Assembly (NCBI GenBank): GCA_920105625.2
Contig: OV050031.1
Coordinates: 84,267,995-84,331,994, forward strand
Length of the DNA stretch: 64,000 bases
DNA from: Clusia tigrina
Taxonomy: Eukaryota; Arthropoda; Insecta; Diptera; Clusiidae
Direction of reading: 5' to 3'
Part shown: piece after piece, positions 1 through 7,632 of the stretch
How the letters are laid out: every line of letters begins with the position of its first letter
Numbering within the stretch: the first letter of the stretch is position 1
The notes under the pieces: model-generated
The model's input: the letters and a program-made list of their open reading frames with translations, nothing else
The model's database searches: none
Told to the model about the DNA's origin: nothing
Made by a program: the position numbers and the translations under genes

Positions 1-278
1 ACGCCTACAGAGACGCTGACAGAGGCTGCGACGGTTGCGACGCCGACTGAGGTAGATAGGGGTAGACCCGCCCAATCGACAGCGGCAACGACTGAGACGC
101 CTACAGAGACGCCTACAGAGACGCTGACAGAGGCTGCGACGGCTGCGACGCCGACTGAGACGCCGACTTAGGCAGATAGGGGTAGATATAGGCATAGAGA
201 AGGCATCAGACCCCCCCCAATCGACAGCGCCAGCGACTGAGACGCGTACAGAGACCCTGACAGAGGATGCGACGCCGA
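1..278 (+). repeat. 110-bp satellite array, left flank of the retrotransposon
   Basis: About two and a half satellite monomers, recognisable by the segments cagaggctgcgac, cagataggggtaga and caatcgacagcg that recur through the rest of the window. They are more irregular than most. Around 61-80 a monomer lacks the usual 'tataggcatagagaaggcag' part and runs straight from ggggtaga into cccgcccaatcgac. At 95-124 the 12-bp unit tacagagacgcc is duplicated, and at 131-150 gctgcgacg is duplicated. Satellite similarity stops after position 278 (gacgccga), where unrelated sequence begins. No gene is seen here. Confidence 0.95.
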
Positions 279-430
279 ACGCTCGATGTCCGACCCCATT
301 AAGTTGGCGGTAAAGGCTCGGATGTAACATTCCCGACTAACGCTGATCTGGCTCTGTATGCAAGCTCCCATGGGGACTTGTGTCAACCCTTGCATGGCCT
401 CCCTGCTCCGGCATAGACAACCATGGGATC
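279..430 (+). other. Presumed 5' UTR of the retrotransposon
   Basis: Non-satellite sequence between the 5' junction and the first in-frame ATG of ORF1. No TATA box or other promoter motif is evident. R1-type elements usually have an internal promoter or are co-transcribed from the target, but nothing here decides between these. The leader holds ATGs at 358 and 370 that are not in the ORF1 frame. If the insertion was 5'-truncated, part of the original leader is missing. Confidence 0.6.
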
Positions 431-504
431 ATGAAGGCGACTGTACTACGGGCAGCGATAACGACTCTGAGCGGGGACCCAATACACATGAACAAAATAA
501 ATAA
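358..504 (+). other. Upstream short open frame overlapping the ORF1 start
   Basis: ATG at 358, with a second in-frame ATG at 370, opens a 48-codon frame that ends at TAA 502-504. It passes through the ORF1 ATG at 431 in another frame. It could reduce initiation at 431, or simply be chance. No family resemblance is visible in its product. Confidence 0.25.
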
Positions 505-1981
505 GAAAGAAAACAACAACAACAATAACGAGGGAGCAAAACACAAAAGCAGGGAGCAGGACCCTTTCAATAGAAGCTCCATACTGCGTTGGACCCCACC
601 TAGTGGTGGGCAAGACCAGCGACTGACGGTGCGGAGAAACTCCCTGGGTGATCCGGGGGAGATGCAAATGCGGGTGGCATGTAAGTCAGACATGCTAGGG
701 AAGATGGCAATCTACCCGCCGCCGGAAGTGAATGATAAGGGGAAAATGGCTGTGCTAGAGTGGCATGTCGAGGCACTCATCAGCTACATTGCGGAGCGAC
801 ATAATGTCCATTCGGACATTAAACGAAAGGCGGCGAAGATCCGCGACATGTGGCTAGAAGTGGCACAAGAACGGGATGCCGATGACATCGTCACCGTTCA
901 ACCACCACTACTGCAGCGAGCCCACAAGAATATGGAAACCTGCAAAGCGCAGGAGGACAAGGAGGTCCAAGCCAGCGTATCGCCACTGGCAAGGAGTTAC
1001 GCGGCTTCCGTTGCAATGCCGAAGCGTCCCCGCGAAAACGCAGAAGACGACGGAACCAGCCCGACGAGCCGAGCGGTACCCAAAAGGCAGAAGGCGGATG
1101 CGGCAAGGGCGGCCATGGCGAAGGCCGCCGCAGCTAAAAATACCACCAAGCCAGAAGTGGGTAAACCCGACGCAGTGGTGAAAAAGCCAGAGTGGACGAT
1201 GGTTCGTGCTCGCCCCCGGGCAAAGCCGAAGACACTCGCTAAAGCGAAGCCGACCAGACCTGATGCAATTGTCATCAAGGGAACGGGAGTGACAACCTAC
1301 GCGGAGATCTTGCGGAGGATAAAGACGGAGCCGCGGCTTGGGGAATTGGGCGAGAGAGTGAACAAAATAAGGAAAACCGCGAAAGGTGAGCTGCTACTCG
1401 AATTAGCCACGACAGCGGACTCGAAGACGGTCACTCTGCGGGAAGCAGTAGCAAATACACTGGGGACTAGTGTGGAGGTGCGACAACTCACCCAGGAGAC
1501 TCTGCTGGAAATAAAGGATTTGGACGAGATCACCACGGTAGAGGAAGTTCACGAAGCGCTGTGCAAACAGCTGAGCACTTTCGAAAAGCTCCCCGTGACC
1601 GGGATTAGGTCCCTTCGGAAAGCGTACGGTGGAACGCAAACAGCAACCATCAGTTTGCCCCCTCTGGCAGCCGCAGCGCTACTGGCCGGGAAACTGAGAG
1701 TCGGATGGACCTCTTGTCGGGTGCGTGGAAAGGTAGTACCCACACGTCGCTACAAGTGCATGGAGTTTGGGCATATTGCCAAAAAGTGCAGTAGCAAGGA
1801 GGACTGGCGGAATCGGTGCTACAGATGCGGCGCCGGAGGCCACAACGCCAGCGAGTGTAGCAAAAGCCCAACCTGTGCACTCTGCAAGACCAAAGGCCGC
1901 AAGGATACTGAGCATTCGACAGGATGCAGAATATGCTCGTCGTATAAGCAAGCAGTAAAGGAGTCAAAACGCATGGAATGA
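431..1981 (+). CDS. ORF1: gag-like nucleic-acid-binding protein with zinc knuckles (516 aa)
   Basis: This is the ORF1 protein of an R1-group element. Such proteins bind the element RNA, form the RNP and help target it. The open frame extends upstream to a GTG at 380, but ATG 431 (A at -3) is the first eukaryotic start and gives 516 residues. The N-terminal part has an Asn run encoded by aac/aat codons (515-532). The middle is rich in Lys, Arg and Ala. Residues about 275-430 resemble the conserved central domain of R1-clade ORF1 proteins, with 'DAIVIKGTGVTTYAEILRRI' and 'LLEIKDLDEITTVEEVHEAL' as landmarks. The C-terminus has three knuckles. Knuckle 2 (C463-x2-C466-x4-H471-x4-C476) is complete. 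Knuckle 3 is C482-x2-C485-x9-H495-x3-C499. Knuckle 1 keeps C443, H448 and C453 but has Arg at 440 where the first Cys belongs. There is no premature stop, unlike ORF2. The TGA stop overlaps the ATG of ORF2. Confidence 0.88.
   Translation: MKATVLRAAITTLSGDPIHMNKINKKENNNNNNEGAKHKSREQDPFNRSSILRWTPPSGGQDQRLTVRRNSLGDPGEMQMRVACKSDMLGKMAIYPPPEVNDKGKMAVLEWHVEALISYIAERHNVHSDIKRKAAKIRDMWLEVAQERDADDIVTVQPPLLQRAHKNMETCKAQEDKEVQASVSPLARSYAASVAMPKRPRENAEDDGTSPTSRAVPKRQKADAARAAMAKAAAAKNTTKPEVGKPDAVVKKPEWTMVRARPRAKPKTLAKAKPTRPDAIVIKGTGVTTYAEILRRIKTEPRLGELGERVNKIRKTAKGELLLELATTADSKTVTLREAVANTLGTSVEVRQLTQETLLEIKDLDEITTVEEVHEALCKQLSTFEKLPVTGIRSLRKAYGGTQTATISLPPLAAAALLAGKLRVGWTSCRVRGKVVPTRRYKCMEFGHIAKKCSSKEDWRNRCYRCGAGGHNASECSKSPTCALCKTKGRKDTEHSTGCRICSSYKQAVKESKRME
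1748..1918 (+). other. Zinc-knuckle domain of ORF1 (three CCHC-type units, the first degenerate)
   Basis: Codons 1748-1789 align with a CX2CX4HX4C knuckle, but the first position is cgc (Arg), one T-to-C transition away from tgc. The second unit (tgc at 1817 to tgt at 1858) has all four ligands. The third starts at 1874 with spacing CX2CX9HX3C. Triple knuckles at the ORF1 C-terminus are standard in R1-group elements and bind nucleic acid. Loss of one ligand probably weakens metal binding in unit 1 of this copy. Confidence 0.8.
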
Positions 1982-3132
1982 AGTTACTCCAACTTAACCT
2001 CAATCACTGCGCAGCTGCACAAGACCTACTTGAGCAGACGGTGAGAGTGCACAAGATCGACGCCGCTGTGCTCAGTGAACCATATCGTCGGAAGCACCAA
2101 GGAGTCTGGGTCGAGGACAATACTTGCCGAGCTGCAATATGGGTGTGTGGAGTCAAGCCACCTCAACTCGCGGACGTCAGGAGGGATGAAAACTACGTCA
2201 GGGCAACCATAGGAGGAACCACGGTTTACAGTTGCTACATGGCACCAAGCCTAACTACAGATGAGTTTGAGTCGGCGGTAGATAGACTCGTTCTAGATGC
2301 ACACGGCAGGAACCCTGTAGTAATTGCTGGCGATTTCAACGCATGGGCAACTGAATGGGGCTGCGGCCGAAATACGCCAAAGGGTCATATCCTCATGGAT
2401 GCACTCGCAGCACTTGACGTGATCCTCTTGAATACCGGCGAGATGACTTTTGCCAGAGGAGGTGCCAGTTCTGCGATAGACCTAACCTTCGTAAGTAGCA
2501 GGCTGGTGAGGGGTGCAAAATGGCTGGTGAGTGACATATACACCCACAGCGACCACCAAGCTATCATCTGCGAACTGGAGAAGCCCCGGAATCGGCAGCG
2601 GATAGGTCCCAAATTGAAAGGCTGGAGGACAAACAGCCTTGACGAACACGTGCTAGAAATGATGCTTGAAGGTTTGGTGCTGGAAGGCAGTGCGGAAGAA
2701 ATGGCGAATCAGCTGGCAAGGAAGGTAGAAAACGCATGCGACGCGGCAATGCCCCGGAGAGCATATGGTGGGAGGCATAAACCCGTCTACTGGTGGACGG
2801 ATGCAATAGGCGAGCTCCGTAAAGCATGCCATGCTGCGAGGAGAAGGTATCAACGTTCCATACGGAAACTGGATTCCCTGCAGAAGCACCAGGCCTTCAA
2901 GGAAGCCAGAAATGTTCTAAAGGAGGCAATTAAGAAGAGCAACAGCACCAGATTCGCTGAATTATGCGCACAAGTTGAGGACGATCCATGGGGCATGGCA
3001 TATAGACTTGTCATGCGAAAATTGCCCTGTTATAGGCAGCCAGCACCAACCTGTCCAATGTTGCTCAGACGCATAGTGGCACAGCTCTTTCCAGTACAGA
3101 ACTATGTCCCATACGAGCTCCCTCTGGAGTAA
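1978..3132 (+). CDS. ORF2 5' part: APE-type endonuclease domain, ends at a premature stop (384 codons)
   Basis: This open segment holds the exonuclease-endonuclease-phosphatase fold of R1-type elements. Visible motifs are L-N7-L-N9-H near the start, S33-E34-P35-Y36 (metal-binding Glu), G118-D119-F120-N121-A-W (catalytic Asp/Asn), I167-D168-L-T-F, and S191-D192-H193 (the terminal catalytic His). All the expected catalytic residues are present, so the domain itself looks intact. Residues about 205-384 are the basic linker leading to the RT. The frame closes at TAA 3130-3132, but coding similarity continues directly after it in the same frame, so this stop is a mutation and not the natural end. 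Translation could use the ATGA overlap with ORF1 by termination-reinitiation. Confidence 0.85.
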   Translation: MKLLQLNLNHCAAAQDLLEQTVRVHKIDAAVLSEPYRRKHQGVWVEDNTCRAAIWVCGVKPPQLADVRRDENYVRATIGGTTVYSCYMAPSLTTDEFESAVDRLVLDAHGRNPVVIAGDFNAWATEWGCGRNTPKGHILMDALAALDVILLNTGEMTFARGGASSAIDLTFVSSRLVRGAKWLVSDIYTHSDHQAIICELEKPRNRQRIGPKLKGWRTNSLDEHVLEMMLEGLVLEGSAEEMANQLARKVENACDAAMPRRAYGGRHKPVYWWTDAIGELRKACHAARRRYQRSIRKLDSLQKHQAFKEARNVLKEAIKKSNSTRFAELCAQVEDDPWGMAYRLVMRKLPCYRQPAPTCPMLLRRIVAQLFPVQNYVPYELPLE

Positions 3133-4311
3133 ACGGAGGAATCAATACCCAGTGTGACTATAGATGAGGTGTTGCGCGCGGTTGGGAAGTTTGGAGACCA
3201 GAAAGCCCCCGGCCCAGATGGAATCCCCAACCGAGTGCTCAAGACCGCAGCTGCACTGAACCCAGAGCCACTGAGGAAAATGTACGACGCTTGCTTGAGA
3301 GAAGGCATTTTCCCCAAGAGATGGAAGAGGCAACGATTGGTCCTGGTGCTGAAAGCCAACAAACCAACAGAGGACCCTTCAGCGTACCGCCCGCTCTGCA
3401 TGTTAGATACGGCGGGAAAAATTCTGGAGTGGATAATCTGTGACAGGATTGATGAGGCCATTGCAAAATTTGGATGGCTCTCAAAACGGCAATATGGTTT
3501 CCGGAAGGCGAGATCTACCGTGGACGCCATCAACGAACTTGTCCAGACGGCTAAAACAGCGATCCAGGGGAAACGATGGAGGGGTGGAACCAAGAGGTAT
3601 TGCCTTGTGGTCACCCTAGATGACAAAAACGCTTTCAACTCAGCTAGCTGGGAGCGCATAGCCAAAGCGTTAGCAGAGTTTGGGGTACCCATCTACCTGA
3701 GGCGAATGATTGCCAGCTACTTCAGCGATAGGATCCTGCTCTACCAGTCCGAAAAAGGTGTGGAGTCGCACAAGATTATCGGAGGAGTTCCCCAGGGATC
3801 GGTGCTTGGACCGTTACTCTGGAATGCTATGTACGACGGCATCCTCCGCGTACAGGTCCCTGATGGTGTCAAAATCATCGGATACGCGGACGACATAGCA
3901 TTGGTAATTACATCTAAATACTTGGAGGAAGTGTTAGCAGAGGCCAACCGAACTGTGGCTACCGTCGAAAGGCGACTCATCGCCGGGGTTGTCAGATCCA
4001 TTATTCTCTATGGAGCGCCAATATGGGCCGAAAACGCGGATGTGAAGGCTTACGTCCGCACCATTGAGGCAGCATACAGGGGAAGTGCACTACGAGTGAT
4101 CTGCGCATATCGCACCGTATCCACAGATGCCACCTTGGTAATAGCCGGCATGATTCCCGTGAACCTGCTAGCGAAAGAAGCGATGAACCTCTACCACGCT
4201 AAAGGGACACACGCGACAAAGAGTTCTTGGAAATTGGAAAGCGGAATAGCCTTCAAGAGTGGCAAGCTCAGTGGGATACTTCTACAAATGGCCGCTGGAC
4301 AAGAAGGCTGA
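3133..4311 (+). pseudogene. ORF2 middle part: reverse transcriptase with an internal deletion
   Basis: The segment is in the same frame as the upstream endonuclease part and begins immediately after the premature TAA. RT landmarks in order: KAPGPDGIP (from 3202), YRPLCML, QYGFRKARSTVDAI, the motif A region TLDDKNAFNSASW (first catalytic Asp at 3619-3621), GGVPQGSVLGPLL (from 3781), and YADD (3883-3894). Only about 27 residues separate YADD from RRLIAGVVRSIILYGAPIW, which in R1-type proteins lies roughly a hundred residues further on. The intervening part (motif D/E region, with its usual HKTE and YLGV blocks) is missing, and the junction falls at about 3964-3980. The reading frame is kept across the deletion. 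The tail beyond about 4200 is out of frame with the family and ends at 4311. Confidence 0.87.
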
Positions 4312-4463
4312 TCCCCAACATTCAGCAATGGGTAAGCAGGTCGCATGGTGAGGTGAATTTCTACGTCACACAATTGCTGACAGGCCACGGAGGTTTTCGG
4401 GCACACCTGCACAGATTCCACTTGGAGGAAGCTCCCTACTGTGTAAACTGTGGAGGTACATAA
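4227..4463 (+). pseudogene. ORF2 3' part A: pre-zinc-finger region in a shifted frame
   Basis: In the third forward frame the sequence encodes WDTSTNGRWTRRLIPNI, GEVNFYVTQLLTGHG and FRAHLHRFHLEEAPYCVNCG. This is the typical region of R1-type ORF2 between the RT and the C-terminal zinc motif. It is out of frame with the RT segment, so a frameshift lies at about 4200-4250. It supplies the first Cys pair (TGT 4440-4442 and TGT 4449-4451) of the terminal motif. The frame closes at 4461-4463. There is no ATG at the left edge, which is only where the frame becomes recognisable. Confidence 0.8.
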
Positions 4464-4680
4464 AGAAGATCCCAAACATGTCTTCTTCTATTGCCCACGT
4501 TATGAAAGTGCTACAGTGGCACTACAAGGAGTATGTGGAGAGCCCGTGGTGCCCGACAACATAGTGCAGCATATGCTCGAGAGCCCGGAGAAATGGGTTG
4601 CGGTGTGTGACACCACCGCCGCCATTATGAAAGACCTCCGCCACCAGGAGTGGCGAAGACGAGCAATGAAAAATAGCTAG
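4450..4680 (+). pseudogene. ORF2 3' part B: end of the C-terminal zinc motif and C-terminus
   Basis: Back in the first forward frame, the sequence reads KEDPKHVFFYCPRY, with His at 4477-4479 and Cys at 4492-4494. These complete the CX2C...HX4C motif whose first two Cys lie in the preceding frame. The shift therefore lies between 4451 and 4477. The remainder (IVQHMLESPEKW ... RRRAMKNS) fits the usual short C-terminal tail, ending at TAG 4678-4680. Confidence 0.8.
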
Positions 4681-4847
4681 GAGGGGTCCGCTGACCATAC
4701 TACCCCCCCCGGAGAAGTATTACCTTGCGGCGGTCCCGCGGGGGGAGGCTGCGATGGAGGTGCTTTTAGTGGGTAAGAATCCCACACTGCTGGTGCCGTA
4801 ATGTTACCAGTGTCTTTTGAAGATTTCCACCTCCGTTCCAATTATGG
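4681..4847 (+). other. Presumed 3' UTR of the retrotransposon
   Basis: Non-coding sequence between the ORF2 stop and the A tail. It is G/C-rich at first, with a run of eight C (4703-4710) and the palindrome cccgcggg (4735-4742), and then less so. In R1/R2-type elements the 3' UTR RNA is what the reverse transcriptase recognises at the target nick. This stretch would be the part to compare with other copies. Confidence 0.7.
4769..4785 (+). other. Small hairpin in the 3' UTR (gtggg / cccac)
   Basis: A five-base perfect stem with a seven-base loop (gtggg, taagaat, cccac). It is short, so by itself weak, but its position 60-80 bases before the A tail fits a recognition structure for the element's own reverse transcriptase. 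It could also be chance. Confidence 0.4.
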
Positions 4848-4854
4848 AAAAAAA
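4848..4854 (+). other. A7 tail, 3' terminus of the retrotransposon
   Basis: Seven consecutive A follow ccaattatgg and directly precede gaccccccaatcgac, a standard part of the satellite monomer. The last A could also belong to the satellite (cagacccccc). A short terminal A run is expected for insertion by target-primed reverse transcription. Confidence 0.8.
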
Positions 4855-6200
4855 GACCCCCCAATCGACAGCGACAACGACTGAGACGCCTACAGAGACG
4901 CCTACATAGTCGCTGAAAGAGGCTTCGACCCCGACTGAGACGCCAACTGAGGCAGATAAGGGTAGATGTAGGCATAGAGAAGGCAGCAAACCCCTCCCCC
5001 CAATCGACAGCGGCAATGACTGAGACGTCTACAGAGCCGTTGACAGAGGCAGCGACGCCAACTGAGACGCCGTCTGAGGCAGATAGGGGTAGATATAAGC
5101 AAAGAGAAGGTAGCAGATCCCCCCAATCGACAGCGGCAGCAACTGTGACGCCTACAGAGAGGCTGACATAGGCTGCGACGCCGACTGGGGCATATAGTGG
5201 TAGATATAGGCATAGAGAAGGCAGCATATACCCCCAATCGACATCGGCAGCGACTGAGATGCCTACGGCGACGCTGACAAAGGCTGCGACGCCGACTGAG
5301 ACGCCGACTGAGGCAGATAGGGGTAGATATAAGCAAAGAGAAGGTAGCAGATCCCCCCAATCGACAGCGGCAGCAACTGTGACGCCTACAGAGATGCTGA
5401 CAGAGGCTGCGACGCCGCCTGAGGCAGATAGGAGTAGATATAGGCATTGAGAAGGTAGCAGATCCCCCCAATCGACAACGGCAGCGACTGAGACGCCTAC
5501 AGAGACGCCTACAGAGTCGCTGAAAGAGGCTTCGGCGCCGACATAGACGCCGACTCAGGCAGATAGGGGTAGATATAGGCATAGAGAAAGCAGCAGATCC
5601 CCCAATTGACAGCGGCAGCGACTGAGACGCCTACAGAGACGCTGACAGAGGCTGCGACGCCGACTGAGGCATATAGGGGTAGATATAGGCATAGAGAAGG
5701 CAGCATATCCCCCAATCGCCAGCGGCAGCGACAGAGACGCCTACAGACTCGCTGAAAGACACCTTCGGCGCCGACATAGACGCCGACTGAGGTAGATAGG
5801 AGTAGATATAGGCATAGAGAAGGCAGCAGATCCCCCCCAATCGACAACGGCAGCGACTGAGACGCCTACAGAGACGCCTACAGAGTCGCTGAAAGAGGCT
5901 TCGGCGCCGACATAGACGCCGACTGAGGCAGATAGGGGTAGATATAGGCATAGAGAATGCAGCAGATCCCCCCCATCGACAGCGGCAGCGACTGAAACGC
6001 CTACAGCGACGCTTACAGATACGCTGGCAGAGGCTGCGACGCCGACTGAGAAGTCAACTGAGGCAGATAGGGGTAATATAGGCATAGGGAGGGCAGCAGA
6101 CCCCCCAATCGACAGCGACAGCGACTGATATGCCTACAGAGACGCTGACAGAGGCTGCGACGCCAACTGAGACGCCGACTGAGCCATATAGGCATAGAGA
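4855..6200 (+). repeat. Divergent satellite segment to the right of the retrotransposon
   Basis: Monomers here include a variant rarely seen further right: ctacagagtcgctgaaagag followed by cttcggcgccgacatagacg. It occurs at about 4905-4940 (partial), 5510-5550, 5745-5785 and 5880-5920, and later versions occur at about 6245, 6495, 10510 and 10860. Other monomers are shortened or have lost the tag that closes the reverse-strand frames. The segment looks like an older, less homogenised part of the array. Confidence 0.7.
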
Positions 6201-7548
6201 AGGCAGCAGATCCCCCAATCGACAGCGGCAGCGACTGAAACGCCTACAGACTCGCTGAAAGTCACCTTCGGCGCCGACATAGACGCCGACTGAGGTAGAT
6301 AGGAGTAGATATAGGCATAGAGAAGGAAGCAGATCCCCCCAATCGACAGCGACAGCGACTGATATGCCTTCAGAGACGCTGACAGAGGCTGTGACGCCGA
6401 CTGAGACGACGACTGAGGTAGATAGGGGTAGATATAGGCACAGAGAAGGCAGCATATCCCCCCAATCGACAGCGGCAGCGACAGAGACGCCTACAGACTC
6501 GCTGAAAGACACCTTCGGCGCCGACATAGACGCCGACTGAGGTAGATAGGAGTAGATATAGGCATAGAGAAGGAAGCAGATCCCCCCAATCGACAGCGAC
6601 AGCGACTGATATGCCTTCAGAGACGCTGACAGAGGCTGTGACGCCGACTGAGACGCCGACTGAGGCAGATAGGGGTAGATATAGGCATAGAGAAGGCGGC
6701 AGACCCCCAAATCACCAGCGGCAGCGACTGAGACGCCTTCAGAGAGGCTGCGACGCCGACTGAGACGACTACTGAGGTAGATAGGGGTAGATATAGGCAT
6801 AGAGAAGGCAGCAGACCACCCAATCGACAGCGGCAGCGACTGAGACGCCTACAGAGACGCTGACTGAGGTTGCGACGCCGACTGAGGCATATAGGGGTAG
6901 ATATAGGCATAGAGAAGGCAGCAGACCCCCCAATCGGCAGCGGCAGCGACTGAGACGCATACAGAGACGCTGACTGAGGTTGCCACGCCGACTGAGACGC
7001 CGACTGAGGCATATAGGGGTAGATATATTCATAGAGAACGCAGCAGACCCCCCAATCGACAGCGGCAGCGCTTGAGACGCCTACAGAGACGCTGACAGAG
7101 GCTGCGAAGCCGACTGAGACGTCGACTGAGGCAGATAGGGGTAGATATAGGCATAGAGAAGGCAGCAGACCCCCCAATCGGCAGCGACTGAGACGCATAC
7201 AGAGACGCTGACTGAGGTTGCGCCGCTGACTGAGACGCCGACTGAGGCATATAGGGGTAGATATAGGCATAGAGAAGGCAGCAGACCCCCCAATCGACAG
7301 CGGCAGCGACTGAGATGCCTACAGAGACGCTTACAGAGGCTGCGACGCCGACGGAGGTAGATAGGTGTAGATATAGGCATAGATAACGCAACAGGCCCCC
7401 CCAGTCGACAGCGACAGCGACTGAGACGCCTACAGAGACGCTGACAGAGGCTGCGACGTCGACTGAGACGCCGAGTGAGGCAGATAGGTGTAAAGATAGG
7501 CATATAGAAGGCAGCAGACCCCCCAATGGACAGCGGCAGCGACTGAGA

Positions 7549-7632
7549 TGCGTACAGAGACGCGTACAGAGACGCGGACTGAGACGCCGACGCCGACTGA
7601 GACGCCGACGCCGACTGAGACGCCGACTGAGG
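7549..7632 (+). repeat. Local 12/18-bp expansion inside a monomer
   Basis: gcgtacagagac occurs twice in tandem, followed by gacgccgacgccgactga twice. This adds tens of bases to the monomer in multiples of six. The corresponding place in the duplicated block (about 11911-11970) has one 18-bp unit fewer. Confidence 0.8.

Larger units (their letters stand above)
1978..4680 (+). pseudogene. ORF2 remnant: endonuclease / reverse transcriptase polyprotein, multiply disrupted
   Basis: ORF2 of R1-group elements encodes the endonuclease that nicks the target and the reverse transcriptase that copies the RNA into the nick. Here it begins at ATG 1978, overlapping the ORF1 stop by four bases. The frame is interrupted by TAA at 3130-3132 between the endonuclease and RT parts, then continues in the same frame to 4311. 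The RT part has lost the region following the catalytic YADD box. Two frameshifts follow, one near 4200-4250 and one between 4451 and 4477. Reading ends at TAG 4678-4680. Domain order, catalytic motifs and the C-terminal Cys/His motif leave little doubt about identity. No functional product can be expected from this copy. Confidence 0.92.
279..4854 (+). mobile_element. Non-LTR retrotransposon, R1/TRAS/Waldo-like, degenerate copy inserted in the satellite
   Basis: A 4.6-kb stretch without satellite similarity, bounded on both sides by the same satellite. It carries, in order, a short leader, a gag-like ORF1 ending in zinc knuckles, an ORF2 overlapping ORF1 by ATGA, an APE-type endonuclease, a reverse transcriptase, a C-terminal CX2C...HX4C motif, a 3' UTR and seven A residues. 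This order, with no RNase H and no terminal repeats, matches the R1 group of non-LTR elements, which move by target-primed reverse transcription. The copy is nearly full length but ORF2 is dead. The left boundary (278/279) and right boundary (4854/4855) are where satellite identity ends and resumes. Assignment below group level would need a phylogeny of the RT domain. Confidence 0.93.

Noticed and set aside
380..430. GTG start of ORF1 at 380 (533 codons)
   Set aside because: A GTG start is not expected in a eukaryote. The first in-frame ATG is at 431, and residues before it show no family resemblance.
891..2003. Open frames on the minus strand within the retrotransposon
   Set aside because: They are shadows of ORF1 and ORF2. 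Their products show no domain, and the plus-strand frames carry clear family motifs.
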